Assembly: GCF_004359215.1 (NCBI RefSeq)
Contig: NC_090622.1
Location: 2,742,775 to 2,806,774 of the forward strand
DNA length: 64,000 nucleotides
Direction of reading: 5' to 3'
DNA from: Bremia lactucae
Taxonomy: Eukaryota; Oomycota; Peronosporomycetes; Peronosporales; Peronosporaceae
The position numbers were made by a program, and so were the translations under genes. Of this stretch, positions 33,982 to 45,173 are shown one piece after another. How positions within the stretch are numbered: position 1 is the stretch's first letter; each line of letters begins with the position of its first letter. Below the pieces are notes generated by a model that was not told the DNA's origin, did not search any database, and saw only the letters and a program-made list of their open reading frames with translations.

Positions 33982-34389
33982 GGCTGCAACACTGCAGCAT
34001 TAGCTTTTGGACATTGTACAAATTGCGTAAAAAGCAAGATTGTCGAGATATTTATAATGAGCAAAAGCTAGCTAATGCCATAAGTTTTAATACTAATCAT
34101 TGGCTCGAGGGCACATAATATTTTATGGACCAGTTTATCTAAGCGTCCCAACGCGCTTAAAGACCGGCTTTGTTACTAATGTGATGTCTATGTTAAACAT
34201 TCTTTTTCGTTACTAGTGCTCTCGTCCGAAAAGCGAGGAGAGAAAAGAATCGACGAATTTGACATTGCGGACGACGACGAGTCGAATAGGCGCTTGTAAA
34301 TAGAACCACAGAGCATAAGTACTGCAGTCGAGCGGCAAATACGGCATCAAGTTAGCAACAATCTCTGCGACTATGACAAGTACAATTAT
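33982..34389. other. Short convergent spacer
   Basis: 408 bp between the stop codons of two convergent genes. It holds both 3' ends. No gene. Confidence 0.7.
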
Positions 34390-35885
34390 TTACCTTTTGT
34401 GGAAGCTGTTCCGACAGGTTTCTTCCCATAAAGCTCTGGACAAGCCACGAATTGTAAGATTAAAGACTAACAAACAATATGGAGTTAACGTACGCGATTC
34501 GTCGACAACGTTGTGGTGGAATGTAGAGTGTCCGCAAATACAAATTGAATGGCATGTTGAAGGTGAATTTTGAATGTCCCGTGGGCAGCAATCATTTTTT
34601 TGCATTCGGTAAACGCAGCATCTGCCCGGCCGGCAAAGCTTGCAAGTACCACGAAGACGACCCTCAAAGTCGCGTTTAAAAATTACTTGGTCAACTATTT
34701 CGCGAGGAAAATCTTTAAAAGTCGTTGTCTCCAGCACGCAATCAAGGTTTGTCCGGACAAAGTCAGCACAGATGTCCAAAAGTGACGGAGGTGAAAGTGC
34801 ACCTATATCAATTGAATAAAGATCCTGAAGTCTGTCTGTGCCATCATATCCTCCTAACAAGTACATCGTGCTTTCCACAACCACAGCTCGATGAAATGTC
34901 CGACTGCTTGGTATGCTTCCAGTCGTGCAAACTTCACTCCACGTATTTGTCACTAAATCCAGACGCTGCAAATCATTAAAACGGCAATGGGTCTTGTCAA
35001 CGCCTCCGAATACAAACATGGTATCGCCAAAAATGACAGCCGTGTGGCGATATCTGTGTGGTGGGCTGTTGCCTCTCGTCTCCATTTTTCTCCATACTTT
35101 CGAAGTAAAACTATACTCGTGCAAATCATTCAACGTATCTCGTCCATCCCAACCTCCAAACACGATGAGTCGATTAGTTTCTGTGTGCACAACACCGCTG
35201 TGGCCAAAGCGTCTGGAAGGGATAGCACCTTGAGCCTGCTCTCTGCTCCAACGCTGTGCGTTGATATCATAGCCACAAAGATCGTTAAACCGGCTTGAGC
35301 CGTTGTAACCTCCAAAGATGTATATACTGGACAAATGCAACACCATTATGTGGTCAGTGCGGGCTTCAGGCCGGGATTCTACGATGCTGGGCATCTGGTT
35401 CCATCTCTGCGCGTCAAAGTTAAAGTAGTAAAGATCATTAAAATAGTTGCCATCGCGACCATCGTAACCTCCAAAGATAAACATGTTGCTCTTGTGAACG
35501 ACGCCCAATGCCCCAGAACGCCTAGGCGGAAGTGTACCGCGCGTCTCGACTTGGGACCATTTGCTTGACTCGAGATCAAGCTGGTACAAATCTTGTTGCC
35601 GTCTCCTGCGGTCTGTGCCACCAAAGACATATACTCGGCCATCTACAGCATTCAAAAATTTGTATGAGCTTGCGAACTAACCAATTTGCACGCATTCAGC
35701 TTTAGTGTACCTTTGCTGGTGACAGTATGTCCTGTGCGCGGACTGTACACGTCTCCATGCGGATAAAGCTTGTCCCAATAGCGCACTTCGAGACGACTAA
35801 CGGCAGTAGAACCGCTACTTGCAAGTTTATTGACTTGGGCTTCTTTCTTGGTTGTAGACGCCATCATCAGTGGTGTTACCGCCAT
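34390..35885 (-). CDS. Kelch-repeat (beta-propeller) protein
   Basis: Two exons, 35885-35711 and 35642-34390, flank a 68-nt GT-AG intron in phase 1; total 475 residues from ATG 35883-35885. The splice joins TSK to DGRVYVFGG, completing the first blade. Six kelch blades follow with the double-glycine signature (YVFGG, MFIFGGYDG, IYIFGGYNG, LIVFGGWDG, MFVFGGVD, MYLLGGYDG), residues about 60-345. The following 45 or so residues (DICADFVRTNLDC... FPREIVDQVIF) look like the end of a BTB/BACK-type helical region, though no BTB fold precedes it. The last 90 residues are cysteine-rich and unfamiliar; a second intron there or frame decay is possible. It likely acts as a protein-interaction scaffold; partner unknown. 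Confidence 0.85.
35643..35710 (-). other. Kelch-gene intron (68 nt)
   Basis: Donor GTACAC and acceptor GTAG on the minus strand, phase 1. Removal keeps the frame and restores a full kelch blade. Confidence 0.85.
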
Positions 35886-38280
35886 TTTGTCGGATCAATT
35901 GCTAGATACAACCAAGTGCAGCGATGGTCGTTTCACGTCTACGCAGCTTTCGCTCGATTCGTAGAATGTCGAGCTAGTAGATCCCTCAAATAAGTGTCTT
36001 GGCCAACCTCAAGAGAAGTTTCTTAACCGTTACAAGCTTAAGCGCACTTAATGTCAGCTAGTCAAATGCGGTAGTCGTTTCTCGTTGCGCGACCACGAAT
36101 GCGGAATGCCAGAGTGAAGGTCGTGAAGGTTTCCCTTTTGAGCCGGACGATTCCGCACTCAACGCGACTTAAAATAGCAAATCCCGCACCAAAGCGGTCT
36201 TCAAGTGCGGTTCGATAGTTTCCGTTTTTCTTCTTTCTATATTTTCAAAAAGGAGTGATGGACACTTATGCACTTGCGCTCACTATTGTCTCGACTTGAG
36301 GCACTTGTAGTGTGTGCCACTTTTCGTATTTTCATAGAAAGCACAGATCCAGGAATGCGAGGGGACGATATCTGCGCAGCGCAATTGATGCCGTTGGAGT
36401 TGATCGTCGGCCGGCGCTACTCGCATCGTATAAACTGGGACATAGAGCTGCTGCGATACTGCAAAAAACTGGACTCATTGGCGCTGGAATTGCGGATCAC
36501 ACTGGACGGTTATTAACGGCAAAATTAACTCGCGGTATTTTGCGCTTGCGGCATGCTATCGAATATGCGTCTGTTTATTTGCGTTGCTGACTACATCAGT
36601 GTAAAAGCATTCCTATTGTGAATGTAACTCACAGCGATTTGCAACAGTAATAGAGAAGAAGGGACCCAATGGGTAAGAATAGACTCGAAACAAGTATTCA
36701 TATTTTTCCGATAAGCCTACGACGTGGGGTGCATAAACGTAACATTCTGAAATTCAATGAATGTGATTGTCGAATCTTCTTTACAGCAAATATGGCTGTA
36801 CGTATTTTAATTTAGATAATACACTTGAAGTGAAAGAACGCTTTTTTTTTTGCTAGATGTGATATCTGATACAAAAAGCATTGATCGAGCTTTTAACAAA
36901 ATTGTGGTCTGCAATGCACTACGAATTAAAACAATTCATATTATTCTCCGTGCAAGCCGAGCTGCGGCAATTTTACTGAGCCTTATCGATAAAAGATGCT
37001 TGCTTGCTTTATTGATAATATTACCACCCTACATCTACTCGCCAAAACCGTCCTGCCGGACAGGACACCGATTCAGCTAACATTTATGAGATTGTCGCAC
37101 GGTATATATATTACTCACATGTTACTTATTGCACGTTTCTAAATGGAAGATAAGTTTTGAGCAAACATCAAGATTAATTGCATTAAGTACAGCTCAAATG
37201 AGAATCTACTACACCACTCGCAATGACATTTATTATCCACTTCGCCACGACGTTACAGAGATTGTGCGCATGGTGAGTTGTTTGGGCAAGCGTGTAGCAC
37301 AATTTCTATGTGATTTAACGCTGATGAAAACTAACTTTCCTTCGAGGCTACAAGCAAGATAAAATATTGTAGGATTGATGCTTCATCAAAAACATAGTGT
37401 TTTGTTTTTCTACATATTATCATACCAACCAAATTTACAGTACATGAGCCAAATTTAGCTTTTAGTATCTACGCTATTTATTAGCTTTATTTGCAAGATG
37501 CGTTTCCATTTTGCAGTGTAACTTCTAAGTCAAAGTAGATTCGACAATTTGTTGCAGATGGTGCCGCAAGTGTTTTAGCTGCTTTATTTTGCCTATGCCT
37601 TTCTTAAAACCGCTAGTTTTGTTTGATGACTATTTGATTACATTGACAAAGGCAACGAATGCTACAAGTATAGCGATGTGACATAATTTGAGCGTACATT
37701 TATTGTTTTTCAAGACAGTGGTGGCCGCTGATTAGCTAACATACATCGGATGCTTACAGCACGTATTTAGGCTAATTTTAAAGAATGCACGAATAACTGA
37801 GCTTAGGAACTCAACTTATCACTTTACAATTTGTTCGTCTGCTGGCAAACCGGGGATATAAATGTTTTTAACTATTGAAGGAATAATACTAAAGAATTAA
37901 ATTTTATCTATTATTCTTAACATTTCAATATTACGAAACGCGGTAATATATGTAGCAGCAATGCGATACTTCTGTTCATGGTTGATTTAAGGCTTCAAAT
38001 CATCCCGCCAATCGCTGCTAGACACCTGAATGGGCGGTGAGCAATGAGTCGTAATACAAAGTTAGTATAATATATTAGGTCAATTAAAAAAGTTTGCAAT
38101 ACGCAGGAGCTCTATATTTTTCACAGTTTCACTTTTTCCTATACTAAGTCAACCTAAATATTGACCGTTAGATGCTTTGAATTCTTACCACCTCTATTCG
38201 TAGTGCTCGTAAAACATTCGTCAGTATCTTTCCGTTACTATCGTCGGTGTGGGTTAGCTAGTACTAAGGCAGTGCTAGCA
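35886..38280. other. Intergenic region with uncertain frames
   Basis: No gene is called. Plus-strand frames at 36312-36590 (ILQKTGLIGAGIADHTGRLL) and 37129-37275 (LIALSTAQMRIYYTTRNDIY) look more protein-like than their surroundings. The second ends at a GTGAGT donor-like site near 37272. They share no recognised domain and could be exons of a decayed gene. The rest is A/T-rich with nothing visible. Confidence 0.35.
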
Positions 38281-38758
38281 TGTAGGTTGACACGTCTATT
38301 GCGGCCACGCTCTACTGAAGCACAGCCTAGCACAGCGAGGAAGAGGTTTGACCGTCTTCTTTCATGTGCAGTGAGGTAGTTGCTGGGCGCCTAAGCGACC
38401 TCACCACTAGGAAGTAGTTTTCAGACTGATTTATATTTGATCGTATTAAATATAAAACCTATTTTAACCAAGCATAGATGCCGTCTCTGTTGACATGCAC
38501 TGATATGATTGTGAGCGTATTGTTCTAAATACCTCGTATATTAAATGACGCTAGCCGTAATCACGGATGACGCTCGGCATCATCCCTCCGAAGTGTAATG
38601 CATCCAAGTGCATTCATTTACACAAGGGTGGGTCACAATGTGAACCACACCCAATTGGTGGGTCTAATTACTTCACCTAAATAATTGACCACCCCCTTAA
38701 GTAAACAAAGTATACCTTGCGAGATTTGAAAAACATAGGGCAACTTTAGCCCGTTACA
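38281..38758 (-). repeat. Family F copy 2, 3' LTR
   Basis: 478 bp with TGTA/TACA ends; same orientation as the 5' LTR at 44641-45173, with several indels between them. Confidence 0.9.
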
Positions 38759-38771
38759 CCATTCCCCCTTT
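38759..38771 (-). promoter_or_regulatory. Polypurine tract of family F copy 2
   Basis: Thirteen purine-rich bases (AAAGGGGGAATGG on the minus strand) abut the first base of the 3' LTR. This is the expected plus-strand primer. Confidence 0.8.
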
Positions 38772-38899
38772 AAGAACAAATTTACATTTTGAAATTCGTC
38801 AAAGAGGAGCGAGGAACATAGAGCTGCTTTAAGTTCCTTCAGTCACTTTAGCGACCTGTTTTCTCAGACGCAGTACCAAAAATGCCACCTAAAAGCGGC

Positions 38900-39600
38900 C
38901 AAGCTGGTGGGACACACTCACGTGTCGTCGGTGCATAGGAAGTCACCAAGCCGGACACGGCAATACGTAGGGGATCAATCGGTTCCCAAGAGTCGAAAGT
39001 TATCGAATATCCCATCCACTGGACGAGGATTTGATACTTCTGTCTCCCGGAGCATTGGGCAGGCAGCCTACTAACAAGAAAGCGTTATTTCCCACCCGCA
39101 TCCATCAGTGCAGCCGGCGCCCGAAAGGATTGGCGATCTCACCCACCAACTCGCAGCTGCCTTACCCGCGTCCGTTCAGTCTCAGGCATTGAGCGCTGTA
39201 GAATGACGCATTGGAAATCTTGAGCGTCAAGTGTTGCGACTGACCTTGAATCTTCAGGATGTTTGCCCGAAGGATCGTCAGGGTTATGAACGCCTGAAAC
39301 TTCGGCTTGACATCCTTGAGAAATTGATGCTGAGGAAACCGCATCAAGCGCGTGGTATCTCTCGCTCTTTGAGCCCTTATCGTGGTGGGCGGAGTCATTT
39401 GACTGAAAGGTTTTTACCTTTCCGTCCTTCTCACCCAATCGACGCTCGACTCACAGTCGACGTCACCATCGGTCTTCTTAGACGGATGAAGTATGTGATC
39501 TCTTCTGGATCAACGTAACGACCTTCGTAAAATACGGGGTGCGTCTTCATATACGGGGGAAAGGCGAGCTTATAATTAGATCTCCAACCTCTTTTATTGC
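38900..39600 (-). pseudogene. Integrase C-terminus, linker and chromodomain (family F copy 2)
   Basis: The integrase C-terminal block (KTHPVFYEG... RYVDPEEITY) is near 39560-39490, followed by an acidic/serine-rich linker. A frameshifted chromodomain is at 39060-38920 (KYQILVQWDG, then FDSWEPIDPLRIAVSGLV). Chromodomains target such elements to marked chromatin. Confidence 0.75.
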
Positions 39601-39849
39601 CGTAAACGGACCAATGAAACGCGGCAATAATCTCGTAGTACCTCCAGGTAGTACAGAATTTTTTTTCAGGTAGCGTAGCAGTACCTAATAGTACCCCCCC
39701 CCTGAAGCGCTCAAAAATTTGCGACCATTTCGGTCAGCATACTCTTTTTGTTTATTTTTGTGCACCCACCATCGCGTCACGGATTTTTCGTGTGATGGCT
39801 AATCGATCATCCACTAAGCGTTGAGCCTCGCTCATGCTTTAGCATCAAA

Positions 39850-40910
39850 CTCGTCTATGACACCGCCGAGAGGACGGTCATCAGACGTAGTTTTATTTAC
39901 CAATGCTAAGCTGGCAGGTCACTAAGGCACGTTTTTGTCTTTGAGGTGAAATCTCATGGGTCATCGTCATATTGACGAAACTATGTCCCTTTTTTGCACC
40001 GAGCATAGTGAGGAGCCCTTCCTCACTAAGACTCGGTCTGCGCACAAACGAGACTGGCGTTCGAGGATGGCGCAGTCCGTTAATATAAGATGGTGTCTCA
40101 CCCGTACTGGCGTGGACACTGTTATTTATAGTGAACTCCACAAAGGGCAATTGCTTGCTCCACTCTTTGGAAGTTGCTATAGTGCGCAAGACATTCGCCA
40201 CGAGCCGATTGGCCCGTTCTGTTTGGCCATCGGTCTGGGGATGATCTGCGGTCGACATGTGGAGCTTGCTACCTAGCAGCTCGAACACATGTCACCAAAA
40301 CCCAGACGTAAAACGTAAATTTTGGTCCGATTTTATGGACTCGGGCATCCCGTGTAGCCGGTAAACATGATCCAGGAACAACAGAGCTGCCTCCTTGCCT
40401 GTGATCGATGTCTTACATGGTGCTAAATGCACCTTTTTGCTCAGTCTCTCTACAAAGACGACGAGCTCCGTTCGACCCTTATGATCACGCGGCATGCCAA
40501 ACATGAAGTCCAGCCTTACCAACTATTAACAATCCGTTGGAATCGGCAGCGGCTTGAATGCGCACTGCTGGACGATGCAGGCTTTATGCGCTAACACTGT
40601 TCACAGGATCGAATTTATTTGGCCACCCATCGATATAGGTGTGGCCACCAAAAAAATTCTGACACTCGTAAGAATGTATTTTCACGGCCCAGATGCCAAA
40701 TTAATTGGACATCATGGAACTCGTCAAGTTTCATCACTTTAAGATCCGTGTAATGAGAGACATAGATTCTCAAGGGATCACAATTTGACAGCTGATGCCA
40801 TAAAGTGCCATCGCAGTCAAATTGTGATCCCTTGATAAAGCGACTTAGCTTAGCCTTCGGGTGCGACAAAAGGAAAACCTTTCGTCCACCGATGTGATCC
40901 AACAGCAGGC
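39850..40910 (-). pseudogene. Integrase (family F copy 2)
   Basis: Zinc-binding N-terminal region with FFWWPHLYRWVAK nearby, then the core with the three acidic positions visible in different frames: D in RLDFMFGMP (near 40515), D in KSDQN (near 40320) and E in GQTERANR (near 40215). A frameshift separates the second and third. A derived 20-bp hairpin lies at 40770-40835. Confidence 0.8.
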
Positions 40911-41079
40911 GACAATGTTCGTCCTGATATATTTTCTTGTATTTCAGAGGCTAACGATCTCGTTATGTGGTGGGCCTTAATGGCTGCCAATGTTATCGTC
41001 TGAAAATGTGCTTTAGCACCAGACACACCTTTCTGGTGTCTTACCTCGAAGTCTGGTCTGCGCGTCAGCCAAGACATTT

Positions 41080-42430
41080 GTTACTCGGCTTGTATCAAAC
41101 TTCTAAAATTAAATGCCAAAAAGAATGTAAGCCATCTTGTCATTCTAGGCGAGAGGTGCGGTGAGTTTATTGCGGTCCGCACTGATGCGTGATCCGTACA
41201 AATCACAAATGGTTCGGTGCCCAGCAAATGCACTCGAAGCTTATCAAGAGCAAAAGTTATTGCAAGTAGCTCCTTGTCACACACAGAATAAATCAGTTCC
41301 GCAGCTTTATAAAGCCGGGACAGATAAAAGATGACACGGTCAACGCCTTCGTCATCCTTCTGCATGAGCGCGCTGCCGATTGCAAAATTACTTGCATCGC
41401 AGACGACGCTAAAGAGCTTATTCGCGTCTGGCAATACCAAGACCGGTGCCTATAATAGATTGCTTCACTGATGTGAAAGCATCTTCTTGATCTTTCAACC
41501 AAACTTACTCTGCCTTCTTTTTAAGGAGGTCAGATAATGGCTCAGTTCGCTCAGCATAATTCTTGCTATACTTATGCTAGAAATTAGCGAGCCCTATGAA
41601 TTGGCGCAAATCCTTCATATGCCGTGGGACTGGCCATTCCTTTACTGATTTTAAATTATCTGGGTCTGCTCGTACACCATGTGTACCTACGATACAGCCC
41701 AGCACAGGTGTCTCGGAGACCCCTATACCACAACTTTGCAAGTTGACGTACAATTGGGTGTGCTCCAGACTCGGCTACACAGCGTCTAAATGACGCTTGT
41801 GCGACTCAATTTAGCTTAGCCCGGATACATCGTCAATGTAATGAGGCGCGAAGACACGATGCCGACGCATCACATGAGCCACCACTCGGTTGAACATGCT
41901 GGTGCGTTTTTCAAGCTTGAAGCATCCCAGCCACTCCCAAAGCATACCGCTTTGGGTGTTTACTGCCGTTTTGGCTACATCGGACTCTCTCATGAGTACC
42001 TGATAGTAGCCATCCTTGAAATCCAACGCGGAAAAGATCGTTGACTTTCCCATGGATTTCAACAAGACATCTTTCCGCGGGATTGGCGTTTGCGCCGGTA
42101 TGGTCGCCGTGTTCAGCTTATTGTAAGCATGAACCACGCGCCATCCACCTGTGGCTTTACGCACACAAAAGGTCAGGCTGCAATGAGGCGATTTGCTCTC
42201 ACGCACATGTCCCGCCTTTGCTCGCTTGTCGAAGAACTCATCGATATAATCGACTTGTTCTTCCGGCAATATCCCTTTCCTGGTCACACAATATTTGGTG
42301 CCAGATTCGAGTTCTATCTCGTGCCCCTATCTGCTAATAGGCGGCTCGGCACTTCTTCTGGGAACACATCGCGATGTTTCCACAGAACCCCAAAGAACGG
42401 ACTGTCTCTCAAGGCATCCCACCCTTGAGC
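41080..42430 (-). pseudogene. Reverse transcriptase and RNase H (family F copy 2)
   Basis: RT at 42287-41811: EQVDYIDEFFDKRAKAGHV, SLTFCVRKATGGWRVVHAYN, DFKDGYYQVLMRESDVAKTA and the polymerase motif YIDD (near 41830). RNase H at 41440-41081: CDASNFAIGSALMQKDD and a CTDHASVRT block. Frameshifts lie between the parts. Confidence 0.85.
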
Positions 42431-42729
42431 AACGAATCATTTCTTTCTGTCCGTTTCCAGGACGCTCTCGTCCATTGTCGACGACGAGCAACAGTCCACC
42501 AAGTTCTCTTCTCGAACTGGTGAGACTATTTCGTGGATATTTCCTTGCTTTAATTCAACAAGGAATAGATCCCACGACATTTCTGGGTGTTTTACTATAT
42601 CCTCGGCAGATTTTAAAGACTTGCTGGAGCACCTCAACTGAGAATGCCTCCGCAATTTTCTCTTTGACGGCCTCGAACACCTCGTTCGAAGGCCCGTCCT
42701 CTTTATTAGAATCTGATCCATAGGTCACC

Positions 42730-44560
42730 CGTTTTGACGTGCCTTTGGTCGTCCTACTGTCGAATACTCGTTCTTCGAGTCACCACGACCTTTGCCTAAG
42801 AAGCGAATGCCGTTGTTCTCCTGGCTAACGCACTCCTTCCAACCAAAACAGGCTCTAGGCACTGTGCCGGTTCATGCGACGCTCGATTTACTGTCAGCTC
42901 GCCGTCTACTTCCACAGGCTTTCGGCTCTGTGCAGGACTATGGGACACATGACTATTTGTGGTTGGTAAAACACCAATCATGGATAGACTGGCGTGCACG
43001 CAAAGATGCGAACTCTACGCAGGTCACCTGAAAGGATGTGCTCCTTCGAGAGGCGTTTGCAACTGATGTCGCGTCGAACACAGTTGAGGGTGCGTTGACG
43101 GGATGTGAAACGTCAGGCATTCCTAGGATGAGGTCATACGGAGCACTGTGAATTTCTCTTTGCAAGAGAACTCACATAAATTTGAAGGCGAGGTCTGCCT
43201 GAACTTTCTCAGACTTCAAGTGTGCGCTATTCGCTAAATGAACAACCGCCTCTTCTTGCTTGCCATCCTGGCAAAGTGACTCAAACGTCGCTGGTCTCTT
43301 TCTTACAGCCGCGAATTTAACAAATTTTTGTGATGCACCCGGATCTACAAGGAGGGCATCACCTGGTCATAGCCTCGTATTTTAGCGCTATAGACTAGCT
43401 GGGTGGGGGTCCGAAAATTCGAGACCTCAGGGACTATGCTACCTATTTCCGACAAGTCTGAACTTAGGGGTAGCTTCCGAGTCCGCGCCAGTAGGGCATC
43501 CTACCCCTGCTGCGCTCATGCATTTCCCGACCTCTCAGTGGTCGATGCAGATCTCATGCGTCTCGCACGCTGGTTCTTGCCATCGCCCTTTGGGAAAGGA
43601 GTCTTCTTGCTGGGCATCGTTACCCCAGCAGGGGCCCTGGCATAGCAGCGAGCCATCATATGGCCGTGCTTGCCGCATTAAAAGCAGACTACATCCGTGT
43701 TGCCCAACTCCATGGGAGTGGCAGCTGCCCTCTCGGCCGACAAGTTATAACAAGCTGCGCCATGGCACTGTTGTAGGATTGCTCCTCAACTAAGGCAATT
43801 TAAATTGCCTCTTCCATCGTCAACGGCAAATTTCCTTAAAAGGGCCTGTCACGATGGGTCATGCCGTAGACTGTTCATAAACGTGGGCTTCTTATGTGCT
43901 TCGGAATCGAACCTACGGTAAGGGATACCGACAGCGTACGCAGTCCTGCACATACTCGTGCAGGGATCACTTCGCCTGTCGCGCCCCAAAGAAGCGCGAC
44001 CTGAAGCAACATCCGTTGCTTTGCGGCTAATACATCGAGCGAACCTTTTTCTTAAAGATTGCCCATATAGGGAAAGCCTTTCCGTCTGCCAAAAAGCGAC
44101 GAGTAAGCCCACTACGAAGCCTTACTGCGCAGAGGCGACATGGCGGACGACACCACCCGGCTGTCGTCATCGATGAGCTGCGCCACACCACATTGCTCAC
44201 GGCTAACAACCCGTGAGCAATCGTGTGCGCTGCAAATTCATTAAACTTCGGCGGGTCCATCCGAATGGGCATCAGCTGATGCGGCCGGGGAAGAGCATCC
44301 CAACAGTCCTGTTGGGAGCCTCGCTCCAAACGTGTTCACGCCTGCTCAATCTGAGTATGAGTGACGGACTCCGCCGCTGCATGGCTCTATGCCTCGGACG
44401 CGGCTCTTCGCTGTCCGAGCACAAACGCCTCAAACCTCTCCAACTGAGTAACATGTTACTCAGGAAGGCTGCCTTAAAGCCTGGCCAGGGCTTGTTCACA
44501 AAGTCCCTGCGCCAAGTGCTCTACCACCTCCTGAAGATGTTGGGAGAGGTGTAGCAAATG
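42730..44560 (-). pseudogene. Gag and protease region (family F copy 2)
   Basis: Gag frames with MDPPKFNEFAAHTIAHGL (near 44260) and a zinc knuckle at about 43690-43650 whose second position is a stop codon (CF-stop-CGKHGHMMARC). The protease part is too broken to show an active-site DTG/DSG. Confidence 0.7.
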
Positions 44561-44621
44561 ACCTTAATCGATATTAAGGCTCATCCTCATTGACACGCTT
44601 TGAGAGACGGGTCGTGAAAAA

Positions 44622-44638
44622 GACTACTAGGGCTACCA
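44622..44638 (-). promoter_or_regulatory. Primer-binding site of family F copy 2
   Basis: Same 17 bases as at 31641-31657, starting with TGG two bases downstream of the 5' LTR on the element strand. Confidence 0.7.
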
Positions 44639-44640
44639 AG

Positions 44641-45173
44641 TGTAGGCTGGCACGTCTATTGCAGCCATACTCTACTTAAGCACACACCCTTGCACAGCGA
44701 GGAAGCGGTTTGACCGCCTTCTCTTAAGTGCAATGAGGTAGTTGGTGGTTGCCTAAGCGACGTCACCTAAAGAACTAAGTATCTTAGTACAAGTGACGTC
44801 ACGGGAGCGGAATTCCGGCTACACGTGCGCACTTGCGAATTAGGAATAAGTTTCAGACTGATTTATAGAAATTAATTCAATATAAAATCTAATTTAACCA
44901 ATCATAGATGCCATTTTGGTTGGCATGCACTAATATGTATTGCGAGCTTATTATTTAAAATACCTCGTATCAATGATGACGCTAGCCATCATCCCTCTTA
45001 ACGCGAATGCACCCATGTGCATTCATATACACAAGGGTGGGTCATAATGTGAACCACACTTAAGTGGTAGGTCTAAAAAACATTAGTTCACTTAAGTAAT
45101 TGACTATCCCCTTAAGTACACAGAGTTTACTTAACGAAGATTGTGTGACATAAGGCAACTTTAGCCCATTACA
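44641..45173 (-). repeat. Family F copy 2, 5' LTR
   Basis: 533 bp with TGTA/TACA termini, longest of the family F LTRs in the window. Confidence 0.9.

Larger units (their letters stand above)
38281..45173 (-). mobile_element. Ty3/gypsy family F element, copy 2, LTR to LTR
   Basis: The only element here bounded by two LTRs in the same orientation (38281-38758 and 44641-45173). It has a polypurine tract against the 3' LTR and a primer-binding site against the 5' LTR. Internal order on the minus strand: gag, protease region, RT, RNase H, integrase, linker, chromodomain, as in chromoviruses. Stops and frameshifts break every domain, including a stop inside the gag zinc knuckle near 43675. The LTRs differ in length (478 and 533 bp), showing considerable age. 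Five-base target duplications are not visible. Confidence 0.92.

Noticed and set aside
34485..34667. Alternative frame at the kelch-gene 3' end that could be reached by a 28-nt intron
   Set aside because: GT and AG are present, but 28 nt is far shorter than the 63-68 nt introns seen in the window, so I kept the unspliced frame and flagged the C-terminus as uncertain.
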